6,980 nucleotides of DNA from Roseburia sp. CAG:309 (GCA_000434115.1 FR893919.1:1-6980); one strand, 5' to 3'; positions 1-6,443 are shown, counted from the stretch's first letter. Made by a program: numbers and translations. Notes: generated by a model not told the origin, from the sequence alone.

Positions 1-63
1 TCCGATACAAATGAGCAATTTATTCCGATATTCCGGACTATAAACAAACGATCTTTGCTCCAT
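1..63 (-). CDS. possible 5' end of an unrecognised gene, running off the window
   Basis: A frame opens with ATG at 63 and stays open for 21 codons to the window edge (begins MEQRSFVYSPEYRNK). A weak purine-rich stretch, GGGGAAATAG, lies directly before the ATG and could serve as a ribosome binding site. No family is recognisable from 21 residues. The frame lies downstream of the AraC-type regulator on the same strand, and I see no clear terminator or promoter between them. The stretch 64-191 holds only two short frames without ribosome binding sites. A frame of 21 codons is expected often by chance, so this is a tentative call. Confidence 0.25.
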   Translation of the reverse strand, partial: MEQRSFVYSPEYRNKLLICIG

Positions 64-191
64 CTATTTCCCCGGCAGTATACGAGATCAATCCTTTGAA
101 TTTAGGAATTTTTTCCATACTGTTATCGCCAAATCAGTCTTTCTATAACCGTCCTGCCTTTCCATAATTTTGAAATCTGTCCTTAACCTGC

Positions 192-977
192 TTATCGTTT
201 TAATTTTCGATATTCGCTCGGAGTAATTCTATAGCGTTCCTTAAACGCTCTATTAAATGTTCTCTGGCTGTCAAAGCCACTATCCAAACAGATATCAAGA
301 ATTGTATCTCCCGAATTCACCAGCCTTGTACATGCATAGCTCAATCTGGCATCATTAAGATACTGATTGAAATTACGATGAAATGTTTTAGAAAATACTC
401 GTGACAAGACATACTTACTTACTCCAAGATCATGCGCCATCTCCTCTAGAGAAAATTTTTTCCTAAAATTTCCCGACACATAAGATACTGTTCTGTATAT
501 CAAATCATCACTCCCCACGCAACTTTTTTCCACCAATTCCATTTTTCCTATACATCTTGCCAGCACAATTTGAACATAAGCTTGAACAATCATAGGTTCG
601 TTTTCTTCCATTTGGATAATCGCCTGAATTGCATTATAAACATCCGGTTCAATCTGCCCCGCACGAATAACCGGATATTTAGGAGCATATCCTTGTATTT
701 TATCTTTAAATACTCCTGCAAAAAAAGACGGAACCAAGATATAATCCGCTCGGCTCGTTTTTTCTGAAAACACTTGATAATGATGAATAATATCAGAAAA
801 GACAAATCCGATATCACCCTTTTCCATATGATATAATTCCTGCCCCACTCCCATCTCAAGTGTTCCTTCCGTTACGCACACAATCTCCAATGCATTATGT
901 AAATGTGGAGATACATGTTTTGACACTCTTTGCGCCGCATATACCTCTTCCTTTGTTTCCTTAAACGTCAAATGCAT
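192..977 (-). CDS. AraC-family transcriptional regulator with N-terminal cupin domain
   Basis: This 261-residue protein has the usual two-part AraC build. Residues about 20-85 form a cupin-type sensor domain, with the histidine-containing stretch PHLHNALEIVCVTEG (24-38) and the beta-strand turn EKGDIGFV (52-59). Residues about 160-258 form the DNA-binding domain: a first helix-turn-helix around SLEEMAHDLGVSKYVLSRVF (176-195) and a second around TILDICLDSGFDSQRTFNRA (225-244), followed by the family's YRITPSEYRK ending (249-258). Such proteins usually sense a small ligand, often a sugar, and activate nearby genes. The start is supported by GGGGAG eight nt upstream of the ATG. The gene lies downstream of the gal operon on the same strand, and is divergent from a 25-codon gene, with about 135 nt between the two start codons. 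Control of the lac/gal operon, of the small gene, or of itself is inferred from position only. The ligand cannot be read from the sequence. Confidence 0.93.
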   Translation of the reverse strand: MHLTFKETKEEVYAAQRVSKHVSPHLHNALEIVCVTEGTLEMGVGQELYHMEKGDIGFVFSDIIHHYQVFSEKTSRADYILVPSFFAGVFKDKIQGYAPKYPVIRAGQIEPDVYNAIQAIIQMEENEPMIVQAYVQIVLARCIGKMELVEKSCVGSDDLIYRTVSYVSGNFRKKFSLEEMAHDLGVSKYVLSRVFSKTFHRNFNQYLNDARLSYACTRLVNSGDTILDICLDSGFDSQRTFNRAFKERYRITPSEYRKLKR

Positions 978-1002
978 TGATACATCTCCCCTTTATTACT
1001 TA

Positions 1003-1032
1003 ATTGTTGATTTCCTCTGCAACATTTGTCTA
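1003..1032 (-). promoter_or_regulatory. candidate promoter of the AraC-family regulator
   Basis: On the minus strand TAGACA (1032-1027; five of six matches to TTGACA) is followed after 18 nt by AACAAT (1008-1003; four of six matches to TATAAT). This would start transcription near 996, about 20 nt ahead of the start codon at 977. The match is imperfect. The element lies back to back with the promoter of the small plus-strand gene, an arrangement in which a regulator bound between them could affect both. Confidence 0.3.
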
Positions 1033-1046
1033 CATTTTCTTTTAAT

Positions 1047-1080
1047 TTGGCAAGCATTCTTATCCAGCCTGTCCTATAAT
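1047..1080 (+). promoter_or_regulatory. candidate promoter of the 25-codon gene: consensus -10, poor -35
   Basis: TATAAT at 1075-1080 is a perfect -10 box. The best -35 match, TTGGCA at 1047-1052, is 22 nt away, which is too far for a standard sigma-70/sigma-A promoter. Nothing like TTGACA sits at 16-18 nt, and there is no TGn extension just before the -10. The predicted transcription start is near 1087, giving a leader of about 26 nt before the ATG at 1113. A perfect -10 without a usable -35 is a pattern seen in activator-dependent promoters, so control by the divergent AraC-type protein is plausible but inferred. Confidence 0.55.
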
Positions 1081-1096
1081 GAACTTGCAAACAAGG

Positions 1097-1104
1097 AAAG
1101 GAGG
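1097..1104 (+). promoter_or_regulatory. strong ribosome binding site of the 25-codon gene
   Basis: AAAGGAGG lies eight nt ahead of the ATG at 1113. It is as good a Shine-Dalgarno sequence as any in the window and is the main reason for calling such a short frame a gene. Confidence 0.75.
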
Positions 1105-1112
1105 AATACAAA

Positions 1113-1190
1113 ATGAGCAGATTCAAAAACTATATGAACAACCTTTTAGCTTTCTATGAAGAATACTTTGAGCATGTATATCATGCATAA
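1113..1190 (+). CDS. 25-residue peptide of unknown function, divergent from the AraC-family gene
   Basis: ATG at 1113 opens a 25-codon frame ending in TAA at 1188-1190. It begins MSRFKNYMNN and ends EHVYHA. A consensus -10 (1075-1080), AAAGGAGG at ideal spacing and a terminator at 1235-1269 make a complete transcription unit of about 180 nt. The peptide is rich in aromatic residues: four Tyr and three Phe in 25, plus two His. Hydrophobic positions Leu11/Leu12, Tyr15, Tyr18/Phe19 and Val22/Tyr23 recur every three to four residues, which fits one amphipathic helix, with Arg3 and Lys5 at the front and Glu16, Glu17 and Glu20 on the other face. There is no signal peptide or long hydrophobic segment. 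I do not recognise the family. It could be a small regulatory or membrane-surface protein, a signalling peptide, or the leader peptide of an attenuator. Its position suggests a link to the regulator and the gal operon, by inference. Confidence 0.65.
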   Translation: MSRFKNYMNNLLAFYEEYFEHVYHA

Positions 1191-1197
1191 TCTGGCT

Positions 1198-1266
1198 AAA
1201 AGGACTATTTGTGAAAACTGAATACTGAAAAAGCAGACCACTTCACAAATGTGAAATGGTCCTTTT
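1198..1266 (+). other. alternative RNA fold competing with the terminator hairpin
   Basis: On the plus strand AAAAGGAC (1198-1205) is complementary to GTCCTTTT (1259-1266), and ATTTGTGAA (1207-1215) is complementary to TTCACAAAT (1242-1250). Both pairings are perfect (8 and 9 bp) and nested, so they can form one long hairpin with GTGAAATG (1251-1258) bulged out. This fold uses the left arm of the terminator hairpin and cannot coexist with it. The first arm starts eight nt after the stop codon of the 25-codon gene, within reach of a ribosome paused there. The pairing is read directly from the sequence; a role as antiterminator is inferred. Confidence 0.45.
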
Positions 1267-1269
1267 TTT
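1235..1269. terminator. bidirectional intrinsic terminator shared by the gal operon and the 25-codon gene
   Basis: GACCA-C-TTCAC (1236-1246), loop AAAT (1247-1250) and GTGAA-A-TGGTC (1251-1261) form a hairpin. On the plus strand C1241/A1256 is a mismatch, and the stem is followed by seven T (1263-1269). On the minus strand the same position is a U-G wobble, so the stem is continuous at 11 to 12 bp, followed by TGC and five T (1232-1228). Each direction therefore has a usable terminator, with the better stem on the gal side and the better T-tract on the small-gene side. The galT stop codon (1270-1268) overlaps the plus-strand T-tract. Confidence 0.85.
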
Positions 1270-2761
1270 ATATGCAGTCCAAAAATCGCTGAAAAGCTGC
1301 CTTACCTTCCGGTGTTCTCTTATAAACACCTGCACATTCCAGCACTTTTGCAAACACAAATCCTATTTCTTTCTGCACGATTGCATGAAGATTCTCTTCT
1401 GTAATTTCATAGTTTGGCAGCCATTTTTCTGCCCAATCCGCATGCGTTTTGGTCAAATCGCTTTCCCGCAGATCCTCATTCTGCAGAATTCTACGTTCCA
1501 GCTCCGCCATTTCCATTTGCAATCTAGCCGGGAGAACTGCCAGTCCCATCACTTCGATCAAACCAATATTTTCTTTTTTTATATGGTGATATTCCGGATG
1601 TGGATGATACACACCTAACGGAAACTCTTCTGTGGTAATATTATTTCGTAACACTAGGTCTAATTCAAACAGATCTCCTCTCTTTCTTGCAATTGGTGTG
1701 ATCGTGTTATGAGATATTCCTTGCGTTTCGCTGAAAATAAATGCTTTTTCATCTGTATATGCACGCCAGCAAGACAGGATGCAGTCAGCAGCCCCTACCA
1801 ATGACTCTGTGTTATTCCCTTGTAGACGAATCACAGACATAGGCCATTTTACAATTCCTGCATGAACGTCCGGAAATTGTTTTAATGAAAATTCCGTCTC
1901 ATATGGAGCCTTTGCCATTGCAAATTCGTATCCGCCTCCTTGAAAATGATCATGGCTCAGTATAGAACCACCTACTATCGGGAGATCTGCATTCGATCCT
2001 GCCGTATAATGTGGAAACTGCCGCACAAAATCCAATAATTTAGCAAAAACTGCTTTATTAATTTTCATTGGAATATGTCGATCATTGAAAACAATACAAT
2101 GTTCGTTATAGTACACATACGGCGAATACTGTAAATTGTACTGTTCTCCACACAATGTAATCGGAATAATTCTGTGATTTTGTCTTGCCGGATGAGAAAC
2201 ATATCCGGCGTAGCCTTCATTTTCTTTGCATAGCAAACAACTCGGATACCCCGATTTTTTTGCTTTTCCCGCCTTTGCAATATCACGAGGATCTTTTTCC
2301 GGTTTTGATAAATTGATGGTTATATCCATTGCACCAAATTCTGTATTTGCTGTCCATTTCTCATCCTTTGCAATTCGATCTTTTCTAATATAATTTGTTG
2401 CCTGGCTAAACTGATAATAAAAATCGGTTGCAGCTTTGGGAGATATATTGTATTTATCCCAAAACTGCCTGCGAACCACAGAGGGATGGGGTGTCAATAT
2501 TCCCATAATCTTTGTATCAAACAAGTCCTTTTCCGTAATTGTTTCTTCCTCCAGCATCCCCTGCCGACATGCATATTCCAACATATCATTTAAAATCTGT
2601 GACAATTCTCTTTCTGATCTAACCTCTTTCGCTGTTCCTTCATGCTCTGTCAATTGAAATAATTCCAGAAGGCGATTCGTCACATATACTTCATCTTCCG
2701 GATCAACCAATCCCTGGTTCAATCCATACGCCACAAGTTCATTGATATACTCATTAATCAT
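1268..2761 (-). CDS. galT: UDP-glucose--hexose-1-phosphate uridylyltransferase, class II (Firmicutes type)
   Basis: This cytoplasmic Leloir enzyme exchanges UMP between UDP-glucose and galactose-1-phosphate, giving UDP-galactose and glucose-1-phosphate. At 497 residues it has the length of the class II form found in Firmicutes, against about 350 for the E. coli form. Visible landmarks are CLLC (175-178), GGSILSHDHFQGGGYEF (264-280), which holds the histidine-rich motif that by family analogy includes the catalytic site, HNTITPIARKRGDLFELDL (351-369), and HPHPEYHHIKKENIG (386-400). The class I motif HPHGQ is absent, as expected for class II. The ATG at 2761 follows GGGGGGGAG with a short spacer of four nt, 14 nt after the galE stop. 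It is the last gene of the operon, and its stop codon abuts the terminator. The sequence looks intact. Confidence 0.97.
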   Translation of the reverse strand: MINEYINELVAYGLNQGLVDPEDEVYVTNRLLELFQLTEHEGTAKEVRSERELSQILNDMLEYACRQGMLEEETITEKDLFDTKIMGILTPHPSVVRRQFWDKYNISPKAATDFYYQFSQATNYIRKDRIAKDEKWTANTEFGAMDITINLSKPEKDPRDIAKAGKAKKSGYPSCLLCKENEGYAGYVSHPARQNHRIIPITLCGEQYNLQYSPYVYYNEHCIVFNDRHIPMKINKAVFAKLLDFVRQFPHYTAGSNADLPIVGGSILSHDHFQGGGYEFAMAKAPYETEFSLKQFPDVHAGIVKWPMSVIRLQGNNTESLVGAADCILSCWRAYTDEKAFIFSETQGISHNTITPIARKRGDLFELDLVLRNNITTEEFPLGVYHPHPEYHHIKKENIGLIEVMGLAVLPARLQMEMAELERRILQNEDLRESDLTKTHADWAEKWLPNYEITEENLHAIVQKEIGFVFAKVLECAGVYKRTPEGKAAFQRFLDCI

Positions 2762-2765
2762 GACA

Positions 2766-2775
2766 CTCCCCCCCT
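2766..2775 (-). promoter_or_regulatory. galT ribosome binding site inside a run of seven G
   Basis: On the minus strand the galE-galT gap reads AGGGGGGGAGTGTC before the galT ATG. The pairing core GGAG is only four nt from the start codon, closer than at the other genes of the operon. The G tract (2774-2768) is a homopolymer that could vary in length. Confidence 0.5.
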
Positions 2776-3771
2776 TTACACATTCTGATATCCATTTGGA
2801 TGACTTTTATGCCATTTCCATGCCGTACCGATAATTGTTTCCAAATCTGCATATTGCGGATTCCATCCTAACACTTCCCTTGCTTTTGCACTGGAAGCGA
2901 TCAACATAGATGGATCTCCTGCTCGACGTGGTTCTTCCTTCGCCGGAATTGGATGTCCTGTCACTTTTCTCGCAGTTTCCACAACCTCTTTTACCGTAAA
3001 ACCAACTCCATTTCCAAGATTAAATATATTGCTGTCATTTCCATCACAAAGATACTTCATTGCAAGAATATGAGCCTGTGCAAGATCGTTTACATGAATA
3101 TAGTCTCTGACACAAGTACCATCCTTTGTGTCATAGTCCGTTCCATAAATAGAAATATACTCTCTCTTTTCATTTGGCACCTGCAAAATTAAAGGAATAA
3201 GATGTGTTTCCGGATTGTGAGCCTCTCCAATCCTTCCATTAGGATGAGCCCCACAAGCATTAAAATAACGCAAGGACACAAATCTTAAGTTATGTGCATT
3301 TGCCGTCCATTTAAACATTTTTTCCATAGACAATTTTGTTTCACCATAACAATTTGTCGGAAGTGTACGATCCGATTCCATAATAGGAATTCGCTCCGGT
3401 TCTCCATATGTTGCCGCCGTAGAAGAAAACACTATCTTATCTATGCTATGTGCAACCATACTCTCCAACAGCACTTCTGTACCACAAAGATTATTACTAT
3501 AATATTTCAATGGTTTTATCATACTTTCGCCCACTTGCGAATTAGCTGCAAAATGAATAACTCCATCAATATTTTCTTTATCAAATACAGAGTCAATAAA
3601 AGCCCGGTTACGAATATCTCCTTCATAAAACTTTGCTTCCGGATGAACCGCTGCTCGAAATCCTGTTTCAAGATTATCTACAACCACCACATCCTTTCCT
3701 GCCTCGATCAACTCATAAACAGTATGTGAGCCAATATATCCAGCTCCACCTAATACTAAAATGCTACCCAT
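2776..3771 (-). CDS. galE: UDP-glucose 4-epimerase
   Basis: The enzyme interconverts UDP-galactose and UDP-glucose with bound NAD, regenerating the UDP-glucose used by GalT. Starting at 3771 it has 331 residues, normal for the family. The NAD-binding motif GGAGYIG lies at 8-14, FAANSQVGES at about 74-83, the stretch SSTAATYGEP at 116-125, and the catalytic YGETK at 142-146 (Tyr142, Lys146). Thr118 stands where E. coli has Ser124, a change that keeps the hydroxyl. The motif RDYIHVNDLAQAH (222-234) is typical. Leu290 aligns with E. coli Tyr299, the position that limits use of UDP-N-acetyl sugars, so use of UDP-GlcNAc cannot be excluded (inference). Two in-frame ATGs exist, at 3777 and 3771. AGGAGG lies one nt before the first and seven before the second, so the second is preferred. 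The gene lies 30 nt after galK and 14 nt before galT. Confidence 0.97.
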   Translation of the reverse strand: MGSILVLGGAGYIGSHTVYELIEAGKDVVVVDNLETGFRAAVHPEAKFYEGDIRNRAFIDSVFDKENIDGVIHFAANSQVGESMIKPLKYYSNNLCGTEVLLESMVAHSIDKIVFSSTAATYGEPERIPIMESDRTLPTNCYGETKLSMEKMFKWTANAHNLRFVSLRYFNACGAHPNGRIGEAHNPETHLIPLILQVPNEKREYISIYGTDYDTKDGTCVRDYIHVNDLAQAHILAMKYLCDGNDSNIFNLGNGVGFTVKEVVETARKVTGHPIPAKEEPRRAGDPSMLIASSAKAREVLGWNPQYADLETIIGTAWKWHKSHPNGYQNV

Positions 3772-3778
3772 AACCATT

Positions 3779-3784
3779 CCTCCT
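3779..3784 (-). promoter_or_regulatory. galE ribosome binding site that decides the start codon
   Basis: AGGAGG on the minus strand ends one nt before the ATG at 3777 and seven nt before the ATG at 3771. Only the second spacing suits initiation, so the protein should begin MGSILVLGG rather than two residues earlier. Confidence 0.7.
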
Positions 3785-3801
3785 TGTCTTTTTTGAGTAT
3801 C

Positions 3802-5079
3802 TTACATCACTTGAATTCCACCATATTTGCGAATTTTAAGTACATCACAAGCACCATCTCCAAACACCTTTTCCATCTCTGTTTTATATAATGTAACAAT
3901 ATCATTTGGTACAAATGCCTGTATTGTTCCGGCAAATCCACCACCATGCACCCTGTTTGCTCCCTGCACGCCTAAAATCATATCACTGACAGCCAATGCA
4001 ATAGAAACATTCTGATGTTCCACATCATGGCACACATACACATTCTGCAAATACTTATAAGAAGAATCACCTGACTCTTTAACTAATCTTAAAAATTCTC
4101 CAAATCTATTCTCTCTCAATGCTGCCACTTCTTTTTGCACTCGCTCATTTTCACACACATAGTGAATTGCTCTAAGTGCTGCCCGATCTCCTGTCTGTTC
4201 TCTGATGCGCGGAAGATTAGTAAGTACTTCTTTTCTCGTAACCTGTCCAAGCACTTCTTTTCCCAAACAAGCTGCTGCTCTTTTCATTTCTTCCGGAATT
4301 GCTGCATAATCCGATGTCAAATCCGCATGTGAGCCTTTTGTATCGGTAATACAAAGACTATATCCGTATCCATCCAAGTCAAACTCAATCCGCTCCACCA
4401 ATGGTGCCGCCGGATTCTGAAAATCAATATGTGCCAAACTTCCAACGGAACACGCCATCTGATCCATCAATCCACATGGTTTCCCAAAATATACATTTTC
4501 TGCAAATTGCCCAATCATGGCTATTTCAATAGGCGAAATCTTTCCATCATTAAACAGTTCTGACAGGATTGTTCCCATCAATGTTTCAAACGCTGCTGAA
4601 GAAGACAATCCAGCTCCTATCAGCACATCACTGGTAACAACAGCCTGAAAACCACCTATCTGATATCCATATTCTTTTGTTTTTGCCAACACCCCTCGAA
4701 TTAATGCAGTTGTTGTTGCTTCCTCATCCTCTCTCCTACATAGATCATCCAGATATATCGTGATCATCTCATATCCTGCAGATATAACTCTGACACACGG
4801 TTCTTCCAAATTTTGTACAATAGCTATTGCATCATTGTTAATGGAAGCTGCCAGCACCTCTCCACATTGATGATCTGTATGATTCCCACCAATTTCACTT
4901 CTGCCCGGTGCACTAAAGACAAAGACTTCTCCCTCTCCAAAATGTTCTGTATAACTCTCTATCGCCTTAATATAACGCTCTCTTTCATACGCTATTTTCT
5001 TCTCATCCACATAAATATCTTTCAATGTTTCATCATACATTCCATTTTTTATTTTTTTTATCAAATCATGTGTTACCAC
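3802..5079 (-). CDS. galK: galactokinase (GHMP kinase family), divergent clostridial form
   Basis: GalK phosphorylates galactose with ATP to galactose-1-phosphate in the cytoplasm. The 425-residue protein shows the three GHMP regions: APGRSEIGGNHTDHQCG (57-73), IGAGLSSSAAFE (154-165) as the ATP-binding loop, and NRVHGGGFAGTIQAF (375-389). CGLMDQ (202-207) carries the likely catalytic base Asp206. Signature 1 differs from the usual GRVNLIGEHTDY: Asn66 stands where the sugar-binding Glu normally is, and His70 replaces Tyr, while Arg60, His67 and Asp69 are kept. It is also longer than the roughly 385-residue E. coli enzyme. The start is GTG at 5079, supported by AAGGAG eight nt upstream and by the lack of a better in-frame start. 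It overlaps the end of the transporter gene by 7 nt, which suggests coupled translation. Its place between the transporter and galE makes galactose the expected substrate, though another sugar cannot be excluded from sequence alone. Confidence 0.93.
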   Translation of the reverse strand: MVTHDLIKKIKNGMYDETLKDIYVDEKKIAYERERYIKAIESYTEHFGEGEVFVFSAPGRSEIGGNHTDHQCGEVLAASINNDAIAIVQNLEEPCVRVISAGYEMITIYLDDLCRREDEEATTTALIRGVLAKTKEYGYQIGGFQAVVTSDVLIGAGLSSSAAFETLMGTILSELFNDGKISPIEIAMIGQFAENVYFGKPCGLMDQMACSVGSLAHIDFQNPAAPLVERIEFDLDGYGYSLCITDTKGSHADLTSDYAAIPEEMKRAAACLGKEVLGQVTRKEVLTNLPRIREQTGDRAALRAIHYVCENERVQKEVAALRENRFGEFLRLVKESGDSSYKYLQNVYVCHDVEHQNVSIALAVSDMILGVQGANRVHGGGFAGTIQAFVPNDIVTLYKTEMEKVFGDGACDVLKIRKYGGIQVM

Positions 5080-6443
5080 AAACCCATCTCCTTTTCTTTT
5101 TTGATCTTTACATTTGTCTCCTCCACATTCATTCTGGAAAGGATAAACATAATAAGTACATCAAAGATCAGTGGCAGCCAAAGATACATAAACTGCATCA
5201 TATTCAACGCGGACTGTGGCTGAACAGCATGTGTTCCCACATAGCCACTAAGTTCTAAGAGCCATCCTACGACCGCCGTTCCAATCCCTCCGCCAATCTT
5301 AACGCCAAGTGAAGTACAGGAATACATCGTACCATCCACACGCTTTCCCTGTGTCAGGTAGGTATACTCGGAACAAGATGCGATCACTGCATTCATGTCT
5401 CCCTGCCAAGGTCCCTGTCCTAATGCTGCTAATGCTGTAAATGCCATCATCAAAGGAATACTTCCCATATATCCGGCAACAACAACAAGAGCTCTGCCAA
5501 TCACAGCAAGGATGTAACCTCTCAAGTTCAGCTTATACATACCATTCCACTTTCCAACCAGTGTTGGTGTAAAGATTAATGCAATGATAAGAGGAATGTT
5601 TACCGCCCAGGCAAATTGTCCAAACAGATTTTTGTTTTTCAAAACCCAGGTCATATAATAAATACCGGCACCGATCATTGCACTGTATAACTGCTGTAAA
5701 ATATAAGTACCACAGATCATCAGATAAAATTTATTCTTTACCAGCAGCTTGAATGCCTGAACCAGCCCATATTTTTCCTCTTCACCTGTTGTGTCTCCTT
5801 CATTTAATTCCTCTTCCGGAAGTTCTTTAACAGATAATGCGGAAATAGTATTCACAACTAATCCGATCACTGCATAAATAATTGCAACCATACGCCATGC
5901 GGCTGCATCTCCACCACATTTTGCAACAAATCCAACAGTAACTGCTTGAATCAGAAGACTGGTTGAAAAAGCAAAAATGAAACGGTAAGAACCCATCTGC
6001 ACACGCTCTTTACTGTTCTTGGTAACAAGTGATGTCAGAGCAGAATAAGCAATGTTATTTGCCGTATAAAACACGCCATTCAACAGCGTATACGCAATAA
6101 AGAACCACGCATACTGTGCCGTCCTGCCAAGACTTGTTGGAACTGCAAAACAGGCTACCAATGTAATTGCACAACCAATGTAACCATACAGCATCCATGG
6201 TCTTGCCTTTCCCATCTTACTATGCGTCTTATCAATCATGGATCCAAAAAAGATGTCTGTAAATCCATCGAGTAATTTGGAAACGGCAATCAGTGTTCCC
6301 ACTATACCGGATGCCAATCCAATCGTATCTGTCAGATATACCATCACAAATGATGTCAGGAATGCATACACTATATTTCCCGCAATATCACCGGATCCGT
6401 ATCCTATCTTGTTGTACCATTTTAAGTATTTCTTTTCCTCCAT
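5073..6443 (-). CDS. GPH-family galactoside:cation symporter (LacS/MelB type, no IIA domain)
   Basis: This 456-residue inner-membrane carrier has the twelve-helix layout of the glycoside-pentoside-hexuronide family. The family signature SKLLDGFTDIFFG (55-67) contains Asp59 and Asp63, which match the cation-binding aspartates of E. coli MelB, followed by SKMGKARPWMLYG (75-87) in the first cytoplasmic loop. A charged linker (about 206-226) separates the two six-helix halves. Lys382 in SLGVKIGGGIGTA matches the lysine of MelB helix 11. The chain ends in a short charged tail, so the regulatory IIA domain of streptococcal LacS is absent. AAGGAG lies eight nt before the ATG, 39 nt after lacZ. Lactose or another beta-galactoside is the likely substrate, inferred from lacZ and the gal genes. 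The substrate and coupling ion (H+ or Na+) are not proven by sequence. Confidence 0.92.
   Translation of the reverse strand: MEEKKYLKWYNKIGYGSGDIAGNIVYAFLTSFVMVYLTDTIGLASGIVGTLIAVSKLLDGFTDIFFGSMIDKTHSKMGKARPWMLYGYIGCAITLVACFAVPTSLGRTAQYAWFFIAYTLLNGVFYTANNIAYSALTSLVTKNSKERVQMGSYRFIFAFSTSLLIQAVTVGFVAKCGGDAAAWRMVAIIYAVIGLVVNTISALSVKELPEEELNEGDTTGEEEKYGLVQAFKLLVKNKFYLMICGTYILQQLYSAMIGAGIYYMTWVLKNKNLFGQFAWAVNIPLIIALIFTPTLVGKWNGMYKLNLRGYILAVIGRALVVVAGYMGSIPLMMAFTALAALGQGPWQGDMNAVIASCSEYTYLTQGKRVDGTMYSCTSLGVKIGGGIGTAVVGWLLELSGYVGTHAVQPQSALNMMQFMYLWLPLIFDVLIMFILSRMNVEETNVKIKKEKEMGLW
5088..5093 (-). promoter_or_regulatory. galK ribosome binding site inside the end of the transporter gene
   Basis: AAGGAG on the minus strand lies eight nt before the GTG at 5079 and overlaps the last codons of the transporter. 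It supports the non-ATG start and translational coupling of the two genes. Confidence 0.7.

Noticed and set aside
21..35. Direct repeat TATTCCG-A-TATTCCG
   Set aside because: Two copies of a 7-mer only, with no further units. It is explained by chance or by repeated codons in the possible frame at 1-63; not a CRISPR or satellite.
38..165. Two short minus-strand frames between the regulator and the left edge (165 to 88, 25 codons; 118 to 38, 26 codons)
   Set aside because: Neither has a ribosome binding site, both are of a length expected by chance, and neither resembles a known protein.
978..1112. Possible riboswitch or catabolite-control (cre) site between the regulator and the small gene
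   Set aside because: The predicted leaders are only about 20-26 nt, too short for a known riboswitch, and I found no good match to the cre consensus by eye.
1079..1159. A second plus-strand frame from ATG 1079 (begins MNLQTRKGG) overlapping the 25-codon gene
   Set aside because: Its ATG overlaps the -10 box, so it would lie upstream of the predicted transcription start, and it has no ribosome binding site. The frame from 1113 has an ideal one.
1268..6443. Open frames of 60 to 145 codons on the plus strand across the operon, such as 3292-3729 and 1256-1618
   Set aside because: They lie opposite intact, well-conserved genes, lack ribosome binding sites, and have Cys/His/Ile/Phe-rich compositions typical of antisense shadows.
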